Positions 1 to 8,710 of a stretch of DNA of 64,000 nucleotides are shown here, piece by piece (positions within the stretch are counted from its first letter, which is position 1; each line of letters begins with the position of its first letter). This stretch comes from Paracoccus fistulariae (GTDB lineage: Bacteria > Pseudomonadota > Alphaproteobacteria > Rhodobacterales > Rhodobacteraceae). The stretch lies in contig NZ_CP067136.1 in NCBI RefSeq assembly GCF_028553785.1, forward strand, positions 2,912,501 to 2,976,500, read 5' to 3'. The notes below the pieces were generated by a model that did not search any database, was not told the origin of the DNA, and saw nothing but the letters and a program-made list of their open reading frames with translations. Both the position numbers and the translations under genes were made by a program.

Positions 1-60
1 ACCGGACCGGCCGCTTCCGCCGCCGACACCCAGAGTCCTTTTTTCGTCTTTGTCGCTCAT
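1..60 (-). CDS. infB: Translation initiation factor IF-2, N-terminal fragment cut by window edge
   Basis: Only the first 20 codons are present; the rest of the gene lies beyond the left edge. The reading frame starts with ATG and gives MSDKDEKRTLGVGGGSGRSG, the lysine- and glycine-rich opening typical of alphaproteobacterial IF-2. It sits directly downstream of ylxR, and AAGGAA at the end of that gene can serve as its ribosome binding site. This is the standard rimP-nusA-ylxR-infB operon order, so identification rests on position plus this short N-terminus. IF-2 is the GTPase that places initiator tRNA on the 30S subunit. Confidence 0.85.
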   Translation of the reverse strand, partial: MSDKDEKRTLGVGGGSGRSG

Positions 61-68
61 CTGCGTAT

Positions 69-689
69 TCATTCCTTCCCGACAGCCGAATTGCTGCCGT
101 CATGCCCGCGCAGACCCGTCAGTCTGCCGGCTTCCAAGATCACCTTGTCCGTCAGGCCACCCGCCGCAAGCGCGCCGTGTATGACATGATCGCGGCCAAA
201 GGACAAACCCAATTCTGATGCCGTCAGGCAACCGAACCAGCGTCCGCCCTTGGGCGTCCATAACTTGCCTTTTCCTCGTTCTGATCCGTCCGAGGCCTGC
301 AACAAAACCTTTGCCACACCATCGGCCAGCCAGCCTTTCACCTTCTCGAATCCGGCCACCGCCTTGCCCGATTTCCGGGCCAGAGAGACCAGATCGACCA
401 CCCGTCTTGCCTGACCCGCTTCGACAAGCTCGGCCAGACCGTCAGGGGTCGTGACTTGCATCTTCGCCGCACGCGAAAACAATCCTTTCGCAGCGGCCTT
501 GTCGATCGCGGCCTTGTCGGCCACGACCCAGATTCCTCGCCCCGGCAGCTTCTGGGCCAGATCGGGAATGATCATCCCGTCAGGCCCGACGACGAACCGG
601 ATCAGCCCCTGGGTGGGCTGCACGTCGCCGGTGACGATGCAGCGCCGTTCGGGCTGCGTCCGGTCCTTGTCACGTCCGCCGCGGCTCAC
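69..689 (-). CDS. ylxR: YlxR-type RNA-binding protein fused to an L7Ae-like domain
   Basis: The protein begins with a YlxR (DUF448) domain: a conserved RRCIVTG segment near residue 15 and the KLPGRGIWV motif near residue 45. It continues into an L7Ae/L30e-like segment (DLVSLARKSGKAVAGFEKV) like the separate YlxQ protein of Firmicutes, so it is the fused form seen in alphaproteobacteria. It probably binds RNA in ribosome biogenesis or transcription-translation coupling. I place the start at a GTG (687-689) just after the nusA stop, giving 206 residues. A longer in-frame extension overlaps the nusA end by about 75 nt and lacks family similarity. It lies between nusA and infB in one operon. Confidence 0.85.
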   Translation of the reverse strand: MSRGGRDKDRTQPERRCIVTGDVQPTQGLIRFVVGPDGMIIPDLAQKLPGRGIWVVADKAAIDKAAAKGLFSRAAKMQVTTPDGLAELVEAGQARRVVDLVSLARKSGKAVAGFEKVKGWLADGVAKVLLQASDGSERGKGKLWTPKGGRWFGCLTASELGLSFGRDHVIHGALAAGGLTDKVILEAGRLTGLRGHDGSNSAVGKE

Positions 690-708
690 GCCGGTCAGTC
701 CGGGGCGA

Positions 709-2385
709 TCAGGCCCCGGCCTCCACGTCGTTTTCCTCGGTTTCTTCGACAGTCTCTTCCAGTTCTGCGGGATCGACCCAACCAAGGCTGACGCGCGCGG
801 TCATGATCAGATTTTGCGCTTCTTCCAGCGAAACGTCAAAGGCTTCCAGCAGACCGTCATCCTTGACGCGCTGGCCGTCGACCGTGGTCCAGCCACCGGC
901 CAGTTCCCAGTCGGCGCAGGTCGCGAAATCTTCCAGCGTCTTGATGTCGTCCTTTGCCAGCGCCTCAATCATCTGGGGTGTCAGGCCTTCGAATTCAACC
1001 AGGCTGTCCTCGACCCCAAGGGCGCGGGCATTGTCCAAGGCGGCCTTGTTGCGGGCTTCCAGAACGTCGCGGGCGCGGGCCTGCAACTCTTCTGCGGTGC
1101 CCTCGTCGACGCCTTCGATGGTCAGCAGTTCGTCCTGATCGACATAGGCGACCTCTTCCAGGTCGGTAAAGCCTTCCGCCACCAGAAGCTGGGCAAAGAA
1201 TTCATCCAGATCAAGCGCTTCCATGAACAGCTTGGTCCGGGCGTTGAATTCGGCCTGACGACGCTTTGATTCCTCTTCCTCGGTGAGGATGTCGATATCG
1301 AGGCCAGTCAACTGGCTGGCCAGTCGCACGTTCTGGCCGCGACGGCCAATGGCCAGCGACAGCTGTTCGTCGGGAACCACGACTTCGATCTTGTTGGCTT
1401 CCTCGTCAAAGACGACCTTGGTCACCTCGGCCGGCTGCAGCGCGTTCACCAGGAAGGTGGCCTGATCCTCATTCCACGGGATGATGTCGATCTTTTCGCC
1501 CTGCAATTCACCGACTACCGCCTGAACGCGGCTGCCGCGCATGCCGACGCAGGCGCCCACGGGGTCGATGCTGTTGTCATAGCTGATCACGGCGATTTTC
1601 GCACGGCTGCCCGGGTCGCGCGCGACGGCCTTGATGTCGATGATGCCGTCATAGATTTCGGGCACCTCCATCTTGAACAGTTCAGCCATGAATTGCGGAT
1701 CGGTGCGCGACAGGAAAATCTGCGGACCGCGCGATTCGCGGCGCACATCCTTTACAAAGGCGCGGATGCGGTCATTCGGACGATAGCTTTCGCGACCGAT
1801 CTTTTCATTGCGGCGCAGGATCGCCTCGCCCCGGCCGACATCGACGATGATATTGCCGTATTCCTCGCGCTTGACGACGCCATTGATGATGGTGTTGGCG
1901 CGATCCTTGAATTCTTCGTATTGACGGTCACGCTCGGCCTCGCGGACACGCTGCAGGATGACCTGCTTGGCGGATTGCGCCGCGATACGGCCCAGTTCGA
2001 CAGGCGGAACCTGCTCCTGGAAAATATCGCCGATCTGAGGGCCACCGGCATAATCGGCCAGACGCTCGCCCTCGCGGCTCCAGAAATTCGCCGGATCGCG
2101 CTGCGCTTCGAAATAGGGTTTGGCCTGATCGCGGGTGAATTCGGCCTGATAATTCTCGACCAGTTCATCCTCGACGACGGTGCGCACGCGGGTGAAGGTG
2201 GCATTGCCGGTCTTGCGGTCGATCTTGACGCGGATGTCCATCTCGGCGCCGTAACGCGACTTGGCGGCACGGGCCAGACTGTCCTCCATCGCTTCGATGA
2301 CCAGTTCCGGTTCGATCATCTTCTCGCGCGCAACGGCTTCGGCCGTTTGCAGCAGTTCCAGCTGGTTGGCAGAGGTGATTGCCAT
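709..2385 (-). CDS. nusA: Transcription termination/antitermination factor NusA
   Basis: NusA binds RNA polymerase and nascent RNA and controls pausing, termination and antitermination. The 558-residue product has the N-terminal polymerase-binding domain, an S1 domain (about 130-200), two KH domains ([14 protein letters not shown] near residue 280 and [15 protein letters not shown] near 350) and C-terminal helix-hairpin-helix repeats ([16 protein letters not shown]) ending in an acidic tail. The start is the ATG at 2383-2385, six bases after AAGGAG at the end of rimP; a GTG one codon earlier directly abuts the rimP stop. It is the second gene of the rimP operon. Confidence 0.97.
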   Translation of the reverse strand: MAITSANQLELLQTAEAVAREKMIEPELVIEAMEDSLARAAKSRYGAEMDIRVKIDRKTGNATFTRVRTVVEDELVENYQAEFTRDQAKPYFEAQRDPANFWSREGERLADYAGGPQIGDIFQEQVPPVELGRIAAQSAKQVILQRVREAERDRQYEEFKDRANTIINGVVKREEYGNIIVDVGRGEAILRRNEKIGRESYRPNDRIRAFVKDVRRESRGPQIFLSRTDPQFMAELFKMEVPEIYDGIIDIKAVARDPGSRAKIAVISYDNSIDPVGACVGMRGSRVQAVVGELQGEKIDIIPWNEDQATFLVNALQPAEVTKVVFDEEANKIEVVVPDEQLSLAIGRRGQNVRLASQLTGLDIDILTEEEESKRRQAEFNARTKLFMEALDLDEFFAQLLVAEGFTDLEEVAYVDQDELLTIEGVDEGTAEELQARARDVLEARNKAALDNARALGVEDSLVEFEGLTPQMIEALAKDDIKTLEDFATCADWELAGGWTTVDGQRVKDDGLLEAFDVSLEEAQNLIMTARVSLGWVDPAELEETVEETEENDVEAGA

Positions 2386-2388
2386 CAC

Positions 2389-3012
2389 TTACTCCTTGGC
2401 AGTGGCGCCGTCCGCGCCCGCTTCGTTGTCATCTTCGGTTTCAATCGCGTCAAAGGCGGATTCGTCGAGATTGTCGATTTCGACCCCCGCTTCCTTCTTC
2501 TGACGCAGCATTTCGCGAATCAGCTCGTCGGTCAGGACCAGCTTGGCATCGCTGAGCCAGTCGAAATTCAGCCCGATGGTCTGCGATTCGCCATTTTCGT
2601 CGATATTCAGCAGAACCTCATCACCCTCGACACCCGCCAGAACGCCTTTCCAGCGTTTGCGGCTGTCGATGGCCTGATTGGTTTCCAGCCTGACCTCGTA
2701 GCCCTCGAAGGTTTCGAAATCCTTGAGCCGGGTCAGCGGTCGGTCGATACCGGGGCTGGACACCTCCAGGTGATAGGCATCCTCGATCGGGTCCTCGACA
2801 TCCAGGGCGGCGCTGACGGCGACGGAAATATCGCCGCAATCATCGACATTGATGCCGCCATCCGGGCGGTCGGCCATGATCTGAAGGGTCGCCGTATTGC
2901 CGCCCTGCAGGCGGATACGCACCAGTTCGAAGCCCAGATCCTCGATCACCGGAGAGATGATCTCGGCCAGGCGCCGGTCAATGGCGGTCTTGGCGATCAG
3001 GTCGTTCGACAT
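2389..3012 (-). CDS. rimP: Ribosome maturation factor RimP
   Basis: RimP assists 30S subunit maturation in the cytoplasm. The 207-residue protein shows the family pattern: [16 protein letters not shown] at the N-terminus, the [21 protein letters not shown] segment in the alpha/beta domain, and the [18 protein letters not shown] motif, followed by an SH3-like C-terminal domain. The acidic C-terminal extension after residue 175 is longer than in E. coli. ATG at 3012 is preceded by AAGGGGAG. It is the first gene of the operon, and a promoter and a terminator-like hairpin lie in its leader. Its stop codon touches the nusA start region, so translation is probably coupled. Confidence 0.96.
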   Translation of the reverse strand: MSNDLIAKTAIDRRLAEIISPVIEDLGFELVRIRLQGGNTATLQIMADRPDGGINVDDCGDISVAVSAALDVEDPIEDAYHLEVSSPGIDRPLTRLKDFETFEGYEVRLETNQAIDSRKRWKGVLAGVEGDEVLLNIDENGESQTIGLNFDWLSDAKLVLTDELIREMLRQKKEAGVEIDNLDESAFDAIETEDDNEAGADGATAKE

Positions 3013-3030
3013 ATGCTCCCCTTAGAAATG

Positions 3031-3056
3031 AAAAAACGGGCCTTTCAGCGGGCCCG
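3031..3056 (-). terminator. Terminator-like hairpin in the rimP leader (putative attenuator)
   Basis: On the minus strand a GC-only stem, CGGGCC/GGCCCG, closes an 8-nt loop and is followed at once by six U residues. This is a textbook intrinsic terminator, but it lies between the rimP promoter and the rimP ribosome binding site, 18 nt before the start codon. It can therefore stop transcription before the operon. Alphaproteobacterial rimP leaders with such premature terminators have been proposed from comparative genomics. It might instead end readthrough from the upstream glycosyltransferase gene. Confidence 0.75.
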
Positions 3057-3109
3057 CATCCTGTGTCCGGTGGGGCAGGGGGTGGAGGCCTGCACCGCTG
3101 TTGGCATGG

Positions 3110-3138
3110 TATATAGGGCCGTTTGCGAAAAAGTGCAA
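3110..3138 (-). promoter_or_regulatory. Sigma-70-type promoter of the rimP-nusA-ylxR-infB operon
   Basis: A TTGCAC -35 box (3133-3138) and a TATATA -10 box (3110-3115) are separated by exactly 17 bases on the minus strand. The start site would be near 3103, giving a leader of about 90 nt before rimP. This is the best housekeeping promoter match seen in the window. Confidence 0.75.
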
Positions 3139-3157
3139 GGCAAACTGGCGGATGTTG

Positions 3158-4246
3158 TTAAACCGCGTCGAGGGTTTCGATACGGGCCAGCAGTTTGTCG
3201 ATCATAGCCAGAACTTCATCTGGATCGATTGTGATTCCGCCCTCGGCTGCGTGACCGATGACAATACCACTATTGAGTTCGAGGTTGCGAACCCATTCGT
3301 GGGTCGAGACATAGAACCTATCTGGCGGCAACAGGCTCAGCATGCCTCCGCCATCGCGCAGATTGTAGCTCGCGTGCCGATCCTGACTGCCCTCGATGCT
3401 AATAATGATGGTGGCGTCCAGCATATCCGCGATCAACTGATGTGTATCGCCCTCCGCTGTTACGATTTGGACACCTGCAGCATCGAGGCGCCGTTCCAAT
3501 TCTGACGAGTTTACGATCTGCCTTGGATCTCCACTTGGACCACGGCGCAGGAAGACGACCTTTGACCGATTTTCCGGGAGGCTGCCGAAATTCTGGCGCA
3601 GGCGATCACGTAGGGTGCGATAGCGATCCGCCTTGTCGAGGCTGAAACCAAGATCGCGCACCAGTGTCAGCTTACGGCTGCGAAGCACCATCCGCTGATC
3701 CCAATTGTGATCGAACAGCCCCGCGTATACCGGCACATTGTCCCATGACGGTAATGGTAAGGACACAAGGCCTGGATGTTGACGGTACGCTTCAAAGGCA
3801 GTGGTGTCGTCGCCTAGCCAATGTCCGAAATAGCGCAGACCGGGCATGGAGTTGATTAATACCGTGTCATCCATCACCGGAGTGGATTTGACGACGTCGC
3901 CAAGGCCAGGATGCACGAATTTAGAATGGATCAGCGCTTTGCCATCGGCAAAAATGACACCGCCTATGACGATGGCGTCGGTCAATTCCAGTGTTTCCAG
4001 CGGGTTTTCGATATAGTGATCTGCAGTCATCACCTTGTGCAGGTCATCCAGAGAGGCGCCGAAAGCACATTGTGTAACGCGGGACAGGTGCTCTGGATCA
4101 AACAGTGCTGGCCTACAGGGAACGCGCTTGCCTGCACGGGTTGGCTTGAAGGGGGGCGTCCGGTCGAACTCGAAACGGCGCCCGGACAAGCGCGCGAAGG
4201 TCTTGCTTGAAAGATGCCCAAGCCATTGCGCCGCTGCTGTCTTCAT
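3158..4246 (-). CDS. Glycosyltransferase family 61 protein (DUF563)
   Basis: The 362-residue protein resembles GT61 (DUF563) glycosyltransferases, which build surface polysaccharides. Supporting segments are RYFGHWLGDDTTAFEAYR near residue 137, VVFLRRGPSGDPRQIVN near 232, and the C-terminal IISIEGSQDRHASYNLRDGG followed by SLLPPDRF, which match the family's late conserved blocks. There is no signal peptide or membrane segment, so it is probably cytoplasmic. Sampled lines of the gene are about 53-55 % GC against about 63 % next door, and no other polysaccharide gene is adjacent; both suggest acquisition by transfer. Acceptor and donor sugars cannot be predicted. Confidence 0.7.
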   Translation of the reverse strand: MKTAAAQWLGHLSSKTFARLSGRRFEFDRTPPFKPTRAGKRVPCRPALFDPEHLSRVTQCAFGASLDDLHKVMTADHYIENPLETLELTDAIVIGGVIFADGKALIHSKFVHPGLGDVVKSTPVMDDTVLINSMPGLRYFGHWLGDDTTAFEAYRQHPGLVSLPLPSWDNVPVYAGLFDHNWDQRMVLRSRKLTLVRDLGFSLDKADRYRTLRDRLRQNFGSLPENRSKVVFLRRGPSGDPRQIVNSSELERRLDAAGVQIVTAEGDTHQLIADMLDATIIISIEGSQDRHASYNLRDGGGMLSLLPPDRFYVSTHEWVRNLELNSGIVIGHAAEGGITIDPDEVLAMIDKLLARIETLDAV

Positions 4247-4335
4247 CTACTCGGTAACCTTCATCAACGAAATACGGCGGTACTCTAGCCGCACACCGTA
4301 GTCGCTTCAAGCCAAAGGATAAATCGGATTACCCG

Positions 4336-5310
4336 TCAGATTTCGGTCCGGCGCAGCCCGTTCATCACGTTCACCAGTTCGCTCGCGATGCGGGGTTCGG
4401 ACAGGGCGTGGCCGGATGCCGGGATCAGGCGCAGATCGCAGGCGTCCCATCCCTTGGACAGTCGCCAGGCGCTTTGCGGTGGGCAAACCATGTCATAGCG
4501 CCCCTGGACGATCGCGGCGGGCAGATGCGCGATCTTGTGGCGGTCGCGCAGCAGTTGGCCCTCGTCAAGAAAGCAATTGTTGAGGAAATAGTGGTTTTCC
4601 AGCCGCGCAAAGGCGCGGGCGTAATCGGGGGGCGCATGGCTGACGGGTGAGGATTGCAGACCCGCCAGCGCATTTTCCCAGATCAGCCATGGCAGCGCGA
4701 ACCGCGCCTGCACCAAGGGATCGTCGTCAAACAGCCGCTTGTGATAGGCGGCGATCATGTCGCCCTGTTCCTCGGCCGGGATATGATCGCGGAACCGTGC
4801 CCATTGATCGGGAAAGAACCGCGCGACGCCGCCGCCATAGAACCAGTCAAGCTCGGCCTGCGTGCCCAGAAACACGCCGCGCAGAATCAGCCCGGTCACG
4901 TGATCCGGATGCGCCTGCGCATAGGCCAGCGCCAGCGTTGCCCCCCAACTGCCGCCAAAGAGTAGCCAGCTGGAAATGCCCAGCTTCTGGCGGATCTCTT
5001 CGATATCGCGGATCAGGTGCTGTGTCGTGTTCGCCTCGACCGAGGCCGTCGGGCGTGATCGGCCACAGCCGCGCTGATCGAACAGCACGATGCGATAATG
5101 CGCCGGATCAAAGAAACGGCGCATGAAGGGGCTGCAGCCGCCGCCCGGTCCGCCATGCAGTACCACCACCGGCACCCCGTCGGGATGGCCGCATTCCTCG
5201 ACATAAAGCACATGCCCGTCGCCGACCGGCATGCGGTGAGTCGCAAAGGGTTCGCCCGTGGGATAAAGACGGCCATGTGACACGGCGTTTTGTTCTGCCA
5301 TTCGATCCAT
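4336..5310 (-). CDS. pip: Proline iminopeptidase
   Basis: This serine peptidase of the alpha/beta-hydrolase fold (family S33) removes N-terminal proline from peptides. The oxyanion-loop motif HGGPGGGCS, the nucleophile elbow GGSWG, the catalytic aspartate in QGRYDMVCPP and the histidine in SGHALSEP are all visible. It lacks a signal peptide and is cytoplasmic. I use the ATG at 5308-5310 (324 residues, the normal family length); a second ATG three codons on (5299-5301) is equally possible. Upstream in-frame sequence covers the divergent ubiG start and shows no similarity. ubiG is transcribed away from it across a gap of only 48 nt. Confidence 0.92.
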   Translation of the reverse strand: MDRMAEQNAVSHGRLYPTGEPFATHRMPVGDGHVLYVEECGHPDGVPVVVLHGGPGGGCSPFMRRFFDPAHYRIVLFDQRGCGRSRPTASVEANTTQHLIRDIEEIRQKLGISSWLLFGGSWGATLALAYAQAHPDHVTGLILRGVFLGTQAELDWFYGGGVARFFPDQWARFRDHIPAEEQGDMIAAYHKRLFDDDPLVQARFALPWLIWENALAGLQSSPVSHAPPDYARAFARLENHYFLNNCFLDEGQLLRDRHKIAHLPAAIVQGRYDMVCPPQSAWRLSKGWDACDLRLIPASGHALSEPRIASELVNVMNGLRRTEI

Positions 5311-5358
5311 TTGTAAACTATAGAGCCAAGCGCCCCCGCCCGCCAGAAGGAGAGTGCC

Positions 5359-6093
5359 ATGAGCAGCATCGACCCCGCCGAGATCGCCAAATTCGAGGCC
5401 ATGGCCGCCGAATGGTGGGATCCCAAGGGTAAATTCAAGCCGCTGCACATGATGAATCCGGTGCGGCTGGACTATATCCACAGGCAGATCGCGGCGGAAT
5501 TCGGCCGCGACCGCCGGGCGCCGCGTCCGTTCGAGGGGCTGCGAATCCTTGATATCGGCTGCGGTGGCGGGCTGGTGTCAGAGCCGATGGCGCGGCTGGG
5601 CGCGCAGGTTCTGGGCGCGGATGCGGCCGAGGGCAATATCGCCGTGGCCAGCCTGCATGCGCGGCAACAGGATCTGCCCATCGATTATCGCGCCACCACG
5701 GCCGAGGCGCTGGCCGATGCGGGCGAACGCTTTGATGTCGTGCTGGCGCTGGAAATCGTGGAACATGTCGCCGACCCGGCGGAATTCATTGCCACCTGCC
5801 GCAATCTGACGCGGCCCGGTGGGCTGACCATCGCGTCGACCCTGAACCGCACGGCGAAAAGCTTTGGTGCGGCGATCATCGGGGCCGAATGGATCATGCG
5901 CTGGCTGCCCAGGGGCACGCATGAATGGGCGCGCTTCATCACCCCGGATGAGCTTTCGGCCATGGCCTCGGGCGCGGGGCTGGATGTCGTGGATCGCTGC
6001 GGGATGGTCTTCAACCCGCTGACCTGGGACTGGAGCCTGTCGCACAGGGATCTGTCGGTGAATTACATCCTGACAGGGCGGCACGCGGCCTGA
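5359..6093 (+). CDS. ubiG: Bifunctional ubiquinone O-methyltransferase UbiG
   Basis: UbiG performs the two O-methylations of ubiquinone synthesis using S-adenosylmethionine. The 244-residue protein has the class I methyltransferase motif I ([19 protein letters not shown]) near residue 62 and the family segments [19 protein letters not shown] at the N-terminus and [17 protein letters not shown] near 175. AGAAGGAGAG lies upstream of the ATG. Ubiquinone is needed by the respiratory enzymes encoded further along the window, although no linkage is implied. It stands alone between divergent pip and the convergent MarR gene. Confidence 0.96.
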   Translation: MSSIDPAEIAKFEAMAAEWWDPKGKFKPLHMMNPVRLDYIHRQIAAEFGRDRRAPRPFEGLRILDIGCGGGLVSEPMARLGAQVLGADAAEGNIAVASLHARQQDLPIDYRATTAEALADAGERFDVVLALEIVEHVADPAEFIATCRNLTRPGGLTIASTLNRTAKSFGAAIIGAEWIMRWLPRGTHEWARFITPDELSAMASGAGLDVVDRCGMVFNPLTWDWSLSHRDLSVNYILTGRHAA

Positions 6094-6102
6094 ATTACGG
6101 CC

Positions 6103-6603
6103 TCAATCGCCGCCTTCAAGGCGCAGGCGCAATTCGCGCAGAACCGGCAGGGCGGTGCGCACGCGTTCCGCGCCAATGTCGCGCACGACATCGCCGATCA
6201 GCGGCATGAAGGCCGCGATGGCGGCATCGCGCGCCGTCCGGCCCGCCGGGCTGATCGAGACGAATTTCCGCCGCGCATCGTCCCAATCGGGGCGGATATG
6301 GATATGCCCCGCCCATTCCAGTCGCGACAGCGTATTGGTCATCGCGCCGCGGGTGACGTGAAACGCCTCTGCCAGCTGCGCGGGAGAGCGTTCCTCGTTC
6401 ACATGGGCCAGCAGGTTCAGCACCGAGAAATGAGAGATCTGCATCCCGCGCGGCAGCGCCTTGCTGATCAGGTTGCGCGACAACTGGTCGGCAATCAGCA
6501 CTTCGGCAAAGAGACTGGCGGCCAGGCTCTCTGTCGTCTGATGCTTGTCTTTGTTGTCGCGAACTATCTGGTTCATTTCCTGCGCGGCGGTGAGGGACGT
6601 CAT
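6103..6603 (-). CDS. MarR family transcriptional regulator
   Basis: The 166-residue protein has the MarR winged-helix core: MQISHFSVLNLLAHVNEERS, then the recognition-helix region LAEAFHVTRGAMTNTLSRLE and the wing WDDARRKFVSISPAGR. The dimerisation helices flank it. I use the ATG at 6601-6603, which gives a normal family length; a second candidate is the ATG at 6574-6576. The upstream intergenic stretch holds two direct TTGCCT repeats 13 bp apart (around 6647-6665) that could be an operator. No enzyme or pump is divergently encoded, so its target and ligand are unknown. Confidence 0.85.
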   Translation of the reverse strand: MTSLTAAQEMNQIVRDNKDKHQTTESLAASLFAEVLIADQLSRNLISKALPRGMQISHFSVLNLLAHVNEERSPAQLAEAFHVTRGAMTNTLSRLEWAGHIHIRPDWDDARRKFVSISPAGRTARDAAIAAFMPLIGDVVRDIGAERVRTALPVLRELRLRLEGGD

Positions 6604-6792
6604 TGTGGTCGGAAAACGGAAGGTGGAACCGTGCACTAACACGGATTGCCTGGTCAAGTTGCCTAAAAGTTTGTCCCTGTCATCAGGGGCCTTCCCCGTG
6701 CTTATAGCACAGTTTTTGCCGCGACGCGCCTGTGACGGGCGCCAGGGTGATTTTGCCCCCGTCACATTATCGGTTCGGACGCGGTCGCGGCG

Positions 6793-7065
6793 TCAGGCGT
6801 TTTTGCCATTCAGCAGGGAATCCAGCTTGCCCGCGCGTTCCAGATCATACAGGTCGTCGCTGCCGCCGACATGCAGGTCGCCGATGAAGATCTGAGGGAC
6901 CGAACGGCGGCCATTGGCACGGCGCATCATGGCCTCGCGGATCGAGGGGTCGCGGGCGACGTCGATTTCATCGAAACTTGCGCCCTTCTGATCCAGCAGC
7001 GCCTTGGCGCGGACGCAGAAAGGGCAGGTCGGGGTGGTGTAGATCGTGATTGTTGGCTGGCTCAT
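6793..7065 (-). CDS. grxC: Glutaredoxin 3 (GrxC)
   Basis: A 90-residue dithiol glutaredoxin that reduces disulfides with glutathione. The CPFC active site follows TIYTTPTC at residue 9 onwards, with SVPQIFIGDLHVGGSDDL providing the cis-proline and the glutathione-binding GG. The start is the ATG at 7063-7065 behind GGAAAG. It lies downstream of comF on the same strand, separated by about 33 nt, and may be cotranscribed with it, an arrangement common in Rhodobacterales. Confidence 0.95.
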   Translation of the reverse strand: MSQPTITIYTTPTCPFCVRAKALLDQKGASFDEIDVARDPSIREAMMRRANGRRSVPQIFIGDLHVGGSDDLYDLERAGKLDSLLNGKNA

Positions 7066-7098
7066 GTTCTTTCCGTGCAAGCGAGTGTGCGACCATAT

Positions 7099-7872
7099 CT
7101 AGTCATCCTTGACCGCGCGTGCCAGCACCGCGACGAAAACCGGCCCTGAACCCGCCGCCAGCAGCGCTTGAGTCGCTACCGAAAGGGTTGCGCCAGAGGT
7201 CATGACGTCATCGACCAGCAGGATCGGTCGGCCCTGAATTCCCTGCGCGCGCTTCGCGCTGACGGTCATGGAGCCCCGCAGGTTTTCGAACCTGTCGCTG
7301 ACGCCGCGGTGATCCTGCATCTGGGTATGTGTGCGGCGGATCAGCAGGTCGTCGCGATGTTCCAGCCCATGGCTGCGTGCCAACCGGGTCGAGATCAGGG
7401 TCGCCTGGTTGTATTTCCGCTTCAGCAGCCGCCGCAGATGCAGCGGTACGGGGGCCACGATCATGTCCGGGCTGATCACCGGCTGCGCGGCCCGGGCCAG
7501 CCAGGCGGCCAATGTCGGCGCCAGATCGGGTCGGTCACCATGTTTCAGCATCAGCACCAGCTGTCGTCCGATGCCGGAATAGACCAGCGCCGCGCGCCCG
7601 CTGTCCCAGGGTCGGGCGATGGCAAGGCAGTCGTCGCAGGTCAGCGCCTCATCCGTGGACTGGCCATGACCGTCGTCGGGCAGCGGCGCGCCGCATCGCC
7701 CGCAGCACGCGCCGGTGATAAAGCGCGTCTCGGCCCAGCAGCCGGGGCACAGGCTGCCGGTGCCGTCACCCGCTGCGGTGACTGACGCCGCGCAACCAAG
7801 GCATTGCGGCGGGAATATCATCCGCAGCGCGCCTTTAACTGACCCGGCAATCACCCTATGTTGCAGCCCCAT
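7099..7872 (-). CDS. comF: ComF family phosphoribosyltransferase-like protein
   Basis: ComF proteins combine a zinc-finger-like N-terminus with a phosphoribosyltransferase fold and are linked to DNA uptake. Here the N-terminus has CLGC, CPGC and CGRCGAP cysteine pairs plus CDDC, and the PRPP-binding motif ILLVDDVMTSGAT lies near residue 220. The start ATG at 7870-7872 is supported by AAAGGG at proper distance (257 residues), although homologues often begin near MIFPPQCLGC (ATG at 7819-7821). The start codon overlaps, on the opposite strand, the ATG of the divergent methyltransferase gene. Confidence 0.88.
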   Translation of the reverse strand: MGLQHRVIAGSVKGALRMIFPPQCLGCAASVTAAGDGTGSLCPGCWAETRFITGACCGRCGAPLPDDGHGQSTDEALTCDDCLAIARPWDSGRAALVYSGIGRQLVLMLKHGDRPDLAPTLAAWLARAAQPVISPDMIVAPVPLHLRRLLKRKYNQATLISTRLARSHGLEHRDDLLIRRTHTQMQDHRGVSDRFENLRGSMTVSAKRAQGIQGRPILLVDDVMTSGATLSVATQALLAAGSGPVFVAVLARAVKDD

Positions 7873-8710
7873 GGACACCCTTTCTGACAATGGCCGCCCG
7901 GCCTTTACCGATCGCGCTGCCCTGCTGCGGCAGCGGCAACGCGCCCTGCGATCGGGTTTTGTCGATATCTTTCACCGAATCGCCGCCGATGAGATCCATG
8001 ATAGGCTCGCCGACGTTAACAGAACCTTTCTGAAACCGGCCATCGTGACCGGCTTTCCCGATTTCTGGCGGGCCGAGTTTCCCCACGCGGTGATTGTCAG
8101 CGACGCTGCCGTTCTGGATCTGACCCCGGGCAGCCACGATCTGGTTATCCACGCGATGGCGCTGCACTGGGCGGATGACCCGGTGGGCCAGATCGTGCAA
8201 TGCGCCCGTGCGCTGCAACCTGACGGGCTGTTCATCGGGGTAATGTTCGGCGGTCAGACCCTGCAGGAATTGCGTGCCGCGCTGGCCCAGGCCGAGGCCG
8301 AGGTGACGGGCGGCCTGTCCCCCCGCGTCCTGCCGATGGGCGAGATCCGCGATTTGGGTGCCCTGCTGGGCCGGGCCGGACTGGCCCTGCCGGTTGCCGA
8401 TCTGCTGCCGCAGCGGGCCAGCTATCGCGATCTGGTCCACCTGTCCCAAGATCTGCGCGCCATGGGTGAGGGCAACGCCATGGCTGCCCGCCTGCGCCAG
8501 CCCGGCAAGCGCGACATCTTTGCCCGCGCGGGTGCGATCATGGCGGCCCACCACCCCGACCGCGACGATCCGTCCCGTATAACTGCCACCTTCGATCTGG
8601 TTTTCTTGACCGGATGGGCGCCCGCGCCAAACCAACAGAAACCGCTTCGCCCGGGCTCGGCACAGAAAAGCCTGGCCGATGCTTTGGAGAAGATCAGGAA
8701 AACCACATGA
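7871..8710 (+). CDS. NDUFAF5-like SAM-dependent methyltransferase-fold protein
   Basis: The 279-residue protein resembles NDUFAF5, a complex I assembly factor with a methyltransferase fold; human NDUFAF5 hydroxylates an arginine of NDUFS7. The opening FTDRAALLRQRQRALRSGF matches the family start (DR..L...R.RA), followed by a degenerate SAM-binding region and the HALHW-like motif IHAMALHWADDPVGQI. A BioC-like malonyl-ACP methyltransferase role is possible but less likely, because no biotin genes are present. Its TGA overlaps the hemH ATG, so the two are translationally coupled. Confidence 0.75.
   Translation: MDTLSDNGRPAFTDRAALLRQRQRALRSGFVDIFHRIAADEIHDRLADVNRTFLKPAIVTGFPDFWRAEFPHAVIVSDAAVLDLTPGSHDLVIHAMALHWADDPVGQIVQCARALQPDGLFIGVMFGGQTLQELRAALAQAEAEVTGGLSPRVLPMGEIRDLGALLGRAGLALPVADLLPQRASYRDLVHLSQDLRAMGEGNAMAARLRQPGKRDIFARAGAIMAAHHPDRDDPSRITATFDLVFLTGWAPAPNQQKPLRPGSAQKSLADALEKIRKTT

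Noticed and set aside
1693..3207. Long open frame antisense to nusA and rimP
   Set aside because: High GC keeps the opposite strand open; nusA and rimP have clear domain content and ribosome binding sites, while the antisense product has none.
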